Positions 60,137 to 64,000 of a stretch of DNA of 64,000 nucleotides are shown piece after piece. The position numbers and the translations under genes were made by a program. The stretch lies in NCBI GenBank assembly GCA_003217735.2, contig CP031585.1:124001-188000 (forward strand), given 5' to 3'. The notes under the pieces were generated by a model that was given only the letters and a program-made list of their open reading frames with translations, was not told the origin of the DNA and ran no database searches. Origin of the DNA: Marinibacterium anthonyi (GTDB lineage: Bacteria > Pseudomonadota > Alphaproteobacteria > Rhodobacterales > Rhodobacteraceae). Each line of letters opens with the position of its first letter. The first letter of the stretch is position 1.

Positions 60137-60622
60137 ATGTCCTTCATCCTGCGCGAGGCCGAAAAGATCATCTGTGCGGTGATCTTCCTGGCCATGACCT
60201 TCCTGGGCTTTGCCAACGTGGTGGTGCGATACGGCACCCACTATTCGCTGGCCGCGACCGAGGAATTGCTGACCAACGGCTTCCTTCTGCTGACCATCTT
60301 CGGGGCGGCCATCGCCGCGCGGCGGGGCGAACACCTGGCCGTGGGGCTGGTCAGCGACCTGCTGCCGGCGCCGTTGCGGCGCCTGGTCTTTGCGGTGTCG
60401 ATGCTGGCGTCGGTTGTGCTGCTGGGGCTGTCGGCGTGGTTTTCGTGGCAATCCGTCGCCAACCTGATGGACAACGGCATGCAATCCTACGGCCTGCAGA
60501 TCCCGGCGTGGTATTATCAGGCCGCCGTGCCCTTCGGCTTTGCCCTGATCCTGGTGCGCTACCTGCAACACGCCTGGCTGGTCTGGAAGATCGGCGAAGA
60601 GGAGGTCATTCCCGATGTATGA
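60137..60622 (+). CDS. dctQ: TRAP small permease DctQ
   Basis: 161-residue membrane protein with four helices, the DctQ subunit of a TRAP transporter. IICAVIFLAMTFLGFANVVV, TEELLTNGFLLLTIFGAAIA near 42 and ARRGEHLAVGLVSDLLPAPL are typical. It stabilises the large permease. The start at 60137 has ACGGAG before it, and it overlaps dctM by 8 bases. Confidence 0.9.
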   Translation: MSFILREAEKIICAVIFLAMTFLGFANVVVRYGTHYSLAATEELLTNGFLLLTIFGAAIAARRGEHLAVGLVSDLLPAPLRRLVFAVSMLASVVLLGLSAWFSWQSVANLMDNGMQSYGLQIPAWYYQAAVPFGFALILVRYLQHAWLVWKIGEEEVIPDV

Positions 60623-61943
60623 CCTGTTCCCCGGCCTTCCCGCAGGCACCGAAATGGTGGTCCTGTTCTTCATCCTGCTGGCTTTGCGCGTGCCGGTCGC
60701 CTTTTCGCTGGGCCTGTCGGCGATGTACGCCATGTGGCAGATCGGCTTTGGCCTGGAACTGGCCGGCGACCTGATCGCAACCGGCATCACCAAGTTCTCG
60801 CTGCTGGCGATCCCCTTCTTCATCCTGGCGGGCACGCTGATGGGGTCGCTGGGCATCGCAGAACGGATGATCCGGTTCTTCCGCGTCCTGATCGGGCCCA
60901 CCCCGGGCGGCATGGGCGTTGTCGGCACCGTCGTCTGCCTGTTCTGGGGCGCGGTCAGCGGGTCGGGCCCGGCATCTGTCGCCGCCATCGGGCCGATGAT
61001 CATCAAGGGGATGGAAGAAGACGGCTATCCCAAGGCCTACGCCGCCGGCCTGGTCTGCACCGGCGCGGCGCTGTCCATCGTGATTCCGCCGTCCATCGGG
61101 CTGGTGATCTATGGGGTGATCGCCGAAACCTCGATCTCGCAGCTGTTCCTGGCGGCGATCCTGCCGGGGCTTTTCATGGGGCTGACCATGTTGCTGACGC
61201 TGCCCAAGGCCAAGACGGTGCCGGGCGGCGCGGCTTCGCTGGAACGGCTCAGCCCGTCGCCCTTCGCGGACAAGCCTTACCTCATCCGGCTGGGCCTGTC
61301 GTTCAAGGACAGCTTCTGGGGCCTGATGACCCCGGTCGTGATCCTGGGCGGCATCTATTCCGGCGTCTTCACCCCCACCGAAGCGGCCCTGGTCGCCACG
61401 GTCTATGCGCTGCTGGTCGGCGGGCTGATCTATCGCACGCTGACCTTCCGGGGCCTGTATGACGCGCTGGGGAATGCCGCCGCGTCGTCCGCCACGGTGA
61501 TGCTGGTCGTCGCCTATGCCAGCCTGTTCGGCTGGGTCGTCACGGTCGAAGACCTGGTCGGCAGCTATTCCTCCGCCCTGCTGGGGCTGAGCGGCAATGA
61601 ATTCGTGATCCTGCTGGTCATCATGCTGATCCTGCTGATCGCGGGCATGTTCATGGATGCGGTCACGGTGATGTTCATCTGCCTGCCGATCTTCATGCCG
61701 GTGGTGCGCGAACTGGGCTGGGATCCGGTGTGGTTCGGCGTGCTGGTCATGGTGAACCTGGCCATCGGGCTGATCACCCCGCCCGTGGGCATCAACCTTT
61801 ACGTCGCCGCCAATGTCACCCGCCTGCCGATCGAAACGGTCGCGCGGGGCGCCGTGCCCTTCCTGATCGTCAGCCTGATCGGCCTGGCCGTGATCGGGCT
61901 TGTCCCGCAACTTTCGCTTGTCCTTCTGGGACGCGCCAATTGA
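60615..61943 (+). CDS. dctM: TRAP large permease DctM
   Basis: 442-residue membrane protein with about 12 helices, the transport subunit. LLAIPFFILAGTLMGSLGIA near residue 62, FWGAVSGSGPASVAAIGPMI near 112, GLITPPVGINLYVAANVTRL near 390 are the usual DctM hallmarks. With DctP and DctQ it imports an organic acid using the sodium gradient. The SDR gene follows after 10 bases. Confidence 0.92.
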   Translation: MYDLFPGLPAGTEMVVLFFILLALRVPVAFSLGLSAMYAMWQIGFGLELAGDLIATGITKFSLLAIPFFILAGTLMGSLGIAERMIRFFRVLIGPTPGGMGVVGTVVCLFWGAVSGSGPASVAAIGPMIIKGMEEDGYPKAYAAGLVCTGAALSIVIPPSIGLVIYGVIAETSISQLFLAAILPGLFMGLTMLLTLPKAKTVPGGAASLERLSPSPFADKPYLIRLGLSFKDSFWGLMTPVVILGGIYSGVFTPTEAALVATVYALLVGGLIYRTLTFRGLYDALGNAAASSATVMLVVAYASLFGWVVTVEDLVGSYSSALLGLSGNEFVILLVIMLILLIAGMFMDAVTVMFICLPIFMPVVRELGWDPVWFGVLVMVNLAIGLITPPVGINLYVAANVTRLPIETVARGAVPFLIVSLIGLAVIGLVPQLSLVLLGRAN

Positions 61944-61953
61944 GGAGCCTTCC

Positions 61954-62706
61954 ATGACCCAGAAAACCGCCATCGTCACCGGCGCTGCCCGTGGCATCGG
62001 CCTGGCCACCGTCAAGCAATTCCTGGCCGAGGGCCGCAAGGTCGCCATGGTCGACCGCGACGCCGACGTGCTGATGGAAGAAGCCGGCGCGCTGGACGGT
62101 GTCGTGCCGGTGGCCTGCGACGTGTCCGACCCCGACGCGGTGGCCGCGATGATCGCCGAATGCGCCCGGACGCTGGGCCGTATCGACGCGCTGGTGAACA
62201 ACGCCGGGGTGGCGGATTTCGGGCCGATCGAAGACACCACGTTCGCGCGTTGGCGGCAGGTGATGGCGACCAACCTCGACGGGGTTTTCCTGTGTTCGCA
62301 AGCAGTTGTCCCGCACCTGAAGGCCGTGCAGGGCTGTATCGTCAACATCGCGTCGATCTCCGGGCTGCGCGCGTCGACCCTGCGGGTGGCCTATGGCACG
62401 TCCAAGGCCGGGGTCATCCACCTGACCCAGCAGCAGGCGGCCGAGCTGGGCGAATACGGCATCCGCGCCAATTGCGTGGCGCCGGGGCCGGTGCGCACGA
62501 AACTGGCCATGGCGGTGCATTCCCAGGCCATCATCGATGCCTACCATGACGCGATCCCCCTGAACCGCTATGGCTCCGAGGACGAGATCGCATCCGTCAT
62601 CGTGTTCCTGTGTTCGGACAAGGCCAGCTATGTCACGGGGCAGACCGTGGCGTCGGACGGCGGGTTCCAGACCACCGGCGTCGGCCTTCCGGACCTGCGA
62701 ACCTGA
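61954..62706 (+). CDS. SDR-family oxidoreductase
   Basis: 250-residue classical short-chain dehydrogenase. VTGAARGIGLATVKQFLAEG near residue 8 binds the cofactor, DALVNNAGVADFGPIEDTTF near 80, catalytic Ser in NIASISG and YGTSKAG near 147-151, VAPGPVRTKLA after. An Asp in VAMVDRDAD favours NAD. As the fourth gene of the TRAP operon it may oxidise a hydroxyl on the imported acid or its CoA ester to the ketone that the thiolase then cleaves. That ordering is inference. It ends 1 base from the convergent LacI gene. Confidence 0.85.
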   Translation: MTQKTAIVTGAARGIGLATVKQFLAEGRKVAMVDRDADVLMEEAGALDGVVPVACDVSDPDAVAAMIAECARTLGRIDALVNNAGVADFGPIEDTTFARWRQVMATNLDGVFLCSQAVVPHLKAVQGCIVNIASISGLRASTLRVAYGTSKAGVIHLTQQQAAELGEYGIRANCVAPGPVRTKLAMAVHSQAIIDAYHDAIPLNRYGSEDEIASVIVFLCSDKASYVTGQTVASDGGFQTTGVGLPDLRT

Positions 62707-62707
62707 G

Positions 62708-63727
62708 CTACATGTTCTCGGCGATCAGGATCTCGATCCTGATCCGTTCCTGGGACGCCAGCGTCGCGCGGCGTTCGCATTTGGCGCGCATGATCCGCAT
62801 GGCGCTGCGCACCAGGTGTCCGGGGTCCTGGCTGATGACCACGTCGACCTCGCCGTCACGCAACGCGGCCTCGGTCGACGGCGTGCGTTCATGGGCGATG
62901 GTCACCTGGTCCGACGGGGGGCCAAGCGCGCGCAGCACCTCCAGCGGGATCCGCGCTTCGGGGCCCATCAGGTAAAGCCCGGCAATGTCGCCGTGGGTCG
63001 AAAACGCATTGCGCAGCACCCGTTCGGTGCGGTCCGCATCGCCATGGGTTTCCAGCGTCGGCAGCACCCGCAGGTGCGGATGGTCGCGCAGGATGGCGTC
63101 GAAGCCCAGGCGCCGTTCCAGGCTGTCGCGCGATTGCATCGTTTCGGTCAGCACGACGATGGACCCTTCGGTGCGCCCCAGGAACCGCGCCATCAGCCGC
63201 CCGGCGGTGGCGCCGGCCGCCTTGTTGTCGATGCCCACAAAGGTCTGCCCGTCCAGGTTCTGCTGGTTCGACACGAAGGGCAGCGTTTCGATCCCCCGTT
63301 CGCGCATGCGCAGCAGCGCGTCGCGGATCTGGGGCGTTTCGGGGGCCATGATGGCGATCCCGTCGTAATCGTCCACCGTCAGCCGGGCCAGGGACCGCGC
63401 CACCTTGTGCGGGTCGTGTTCGTCCAGGCGGATCACCTTGGCTTCCATCATCTCGGCCCGCCCGGCGCGGTCAAGTTCCTGGATTCGCGCCAGGATTTCG
63501 GCCAGGAATTCATCCCCCACCAGCGGCAGGACAAAGCCGAACCGATAGCCCCTTTGCCGTGCCAGCGTCGCCGCGACCTGGTTGCGTTCGAACCCGATCT
63601 TCTCGATCGCCTCGTTCACTGCGTCGACGGTTTTCTTGCGCACACCGGCCCGCCCGTTCAGCACGCGGTCGATCGTGGCCAGGCTGACGCCGGCTGCTTT
63701 CGCAAGGTCTTTGGTCGTCGGTCGCAT
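62708..63727 (-). CDS. LacI-family regulator
   Basis: 339-residue LacI/GalR repressor. DNA-binding domain TTKDLAKAAGVSLATIDRVL at residues 4-23, then GRAGVRKKTVDAVNEAIEKI; sugar-binding domain from RFGFVLPLVGDEFLAEILAR. The ligand part resembles the autoinducer- and sugar-binding class used with CUT2 importers. The start at 63727 has GGGAGA before it; a longer frame upstream is not supported. Divergent from a new binding-protein gene, with two operator-like dyads between them (63799-63814, 63829-63844). Confidence 0.88.
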   Translation of the reverse strand: MRPTTKDLAKAAGVSLATIDRVLNGRAGVRKKTVDAVNEAIEKIGFERNQVAATLARQRGYRFGFVLPLVGDEFLAEILARIQELDRAGRAEMMEAKVIRLDEHDPHKVARSLARLTVDDYDGIAIMAPETPQIRDALLRMRERGIETLPFVSNQQNLDGQTFVGIDNKAAGATAGRLMARFLGRTEGSIVVLTETMQSRDSLERRLGFDAILRDHPHLRVLPTLETHGDADRTERVLRNAFSTHGDIAGLYLMGPEARIPLEVLRALGPPSDQVTIAHERTPSTEAALRDGEVDVVISQDPGHLVRSAMRIMRAKCERRATLASQERIRIEILIAENM

Positions 63728-63798
63728 CGCTCTCCCGGCCCGATCTGGTCGATCTTGCTTTCTGGCTAGGGCCATTCCCCCGGCCTTGGCAAGCAAAA

Positions 63799-63814
63799 TG
63801 AGGTACGCACCTCA
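63799..63814. promoter_or_regulatory. LacI operator dyad 1
   Basis: TGAGGTACGCACCTCA, seven of eight pairs symmetric around a central CG. Likely binding site of the divergent LacI protein. Confidence 0.65.
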
Positions 63815-63828
63815 GAATTTTGTTGCTT

Positions 63829-63844
63829 TGAGGTGCGCCCCTCA
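63829..63844. promoter_or_regulatory. LacI operator dyad 2
   Basis: TGAGGTGCGCCCCTCA, a second dyad with the same TGAGGT arm, 30 bases from the first (about three helical turns), which would allow cooperative binding. Confidence 0.65.
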
Positions 63845-63909
63845 TTTACGGATCTTACCAGTCGAGTCGCGACGGGGAGGTCCCGACTCACTCAACGGGA
63901 GGAACATCA

Positions 63910-64000
63910 ATGAAACGGACGCACCTGATGGGCGGTGCCCTGTCGGCCTTGGCTTTCGGCATGACAGGCGCGGCAATGGCCGAAGACCTGACGCTGTGCT
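63910..64000 (+). CDS. ABC sugar-binding protein, 5' end only
   Basis: Start of a secreted protein cut by the window edge. MKRTHLMGGALSALAFGM followed by TGAAMAEDLTLC reads as a Sec signal peptide with cleavage after AMA. CGGGAGGAACATCA gives a strong ribosome site. Opposite a LacI regulator with two operators, it is most likely the binding protein of another sugar ABC importer, but only 30 residues are visible. Confidence 0.6.
   Translation, partial: MKRTHLMGGALSALAFGMTGAAMAEDLTLC

Overview
The window reads as part of a large extrachromosomal replicon (chromid or megaplasmid) of a high-GC alphaproteobacterium, most likely Rhodobacterales (Roseobacter group). The reasons are dense GC-rich coding with many four-base ATGA gene overlaps, a replication and partition locus of the DnaA-like Rhodobacterales plasmid type (initiator at 22708-23406, divergent parA and parB at 23924-26325), four copies of a 16-bp palindromic parS-like site in and around that locus, and a large number of ABC and TRAP uptake systems, each next to its own regulator. 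The assignment is from pattern and family knowledge only; no database was searched.

Layout. 1-537: wreck of an acyl-CoA ligase gene. 1131-9561: a D-amino-acid PLP enzyme and an NTF2-like protein, divergent from an RpiR regulator with a cytoplasmic GH20 hexosaminidase, an MlrC-family protein, an MFS transporter, CutC and RidA. 9684-10110: ABC-F ATPase remnant. 10327-16928: NADAR protein, sugar lactonase, LacI regulator, sugar ABC transporter and SDR dehydrogenase, with three copies of one operator. 17041-22670: a segment bracketed by two directly repeated small-RNA genes of the cuckoo/CcsR type (two hairpins with CCUCCUCC loops). Inside it are ccdAB, a YeiH-like exporter with its LysR regulator, minCDE and a WGR protein. 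22708-26400: replication and partition. 26731-32225: TAXI-TRAP transporter with a split AtuA-family enzyme and a LysR regulator. 32247-35550: DEAD-box helicase and bluB behind a cobalamin riboswitch. 35588-44707: FCD/GntR regulator, D-amino-acid-oxidase-like enzyme, and a peptide-type ABC operon with an HD oxygenase-like protein and a class II aldolase; one 20-bp operator occurs at both ends. 44904-52593: LysR regulator and a second peptide-type ABC operon ending in an amidohydrolase. 52584-54403: BenE transporter and XRE-cupin regulator. 54400-62706: IclR regulator, thiolase, acyl-CoA ligase and PPC-domain protein, divergent from a DctPQM TRAP transporter and SDR. 62708-64000: LacI regulator divergent from the start of another ABC operon.

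How it works together. Most of the window is a set of self-contained uptake-plus-catabolism cassettes for sugars, amino acids or peptides, and carboxylates, each with a nearby regulator and, in several cases, a visible operator. Around the replication locus sit genes that look like core functions: division-site selection (minCDE), an RNA helicase, B12 lower-ligand synthesis, and two anti-Shine-Dalgarno small RNAs whose promoters share a CTGC-N3-GCAG box at the same distance from the -35. A replicon carrying these would be hard to lose, which fits a chromid better than a dispensable plasmid.
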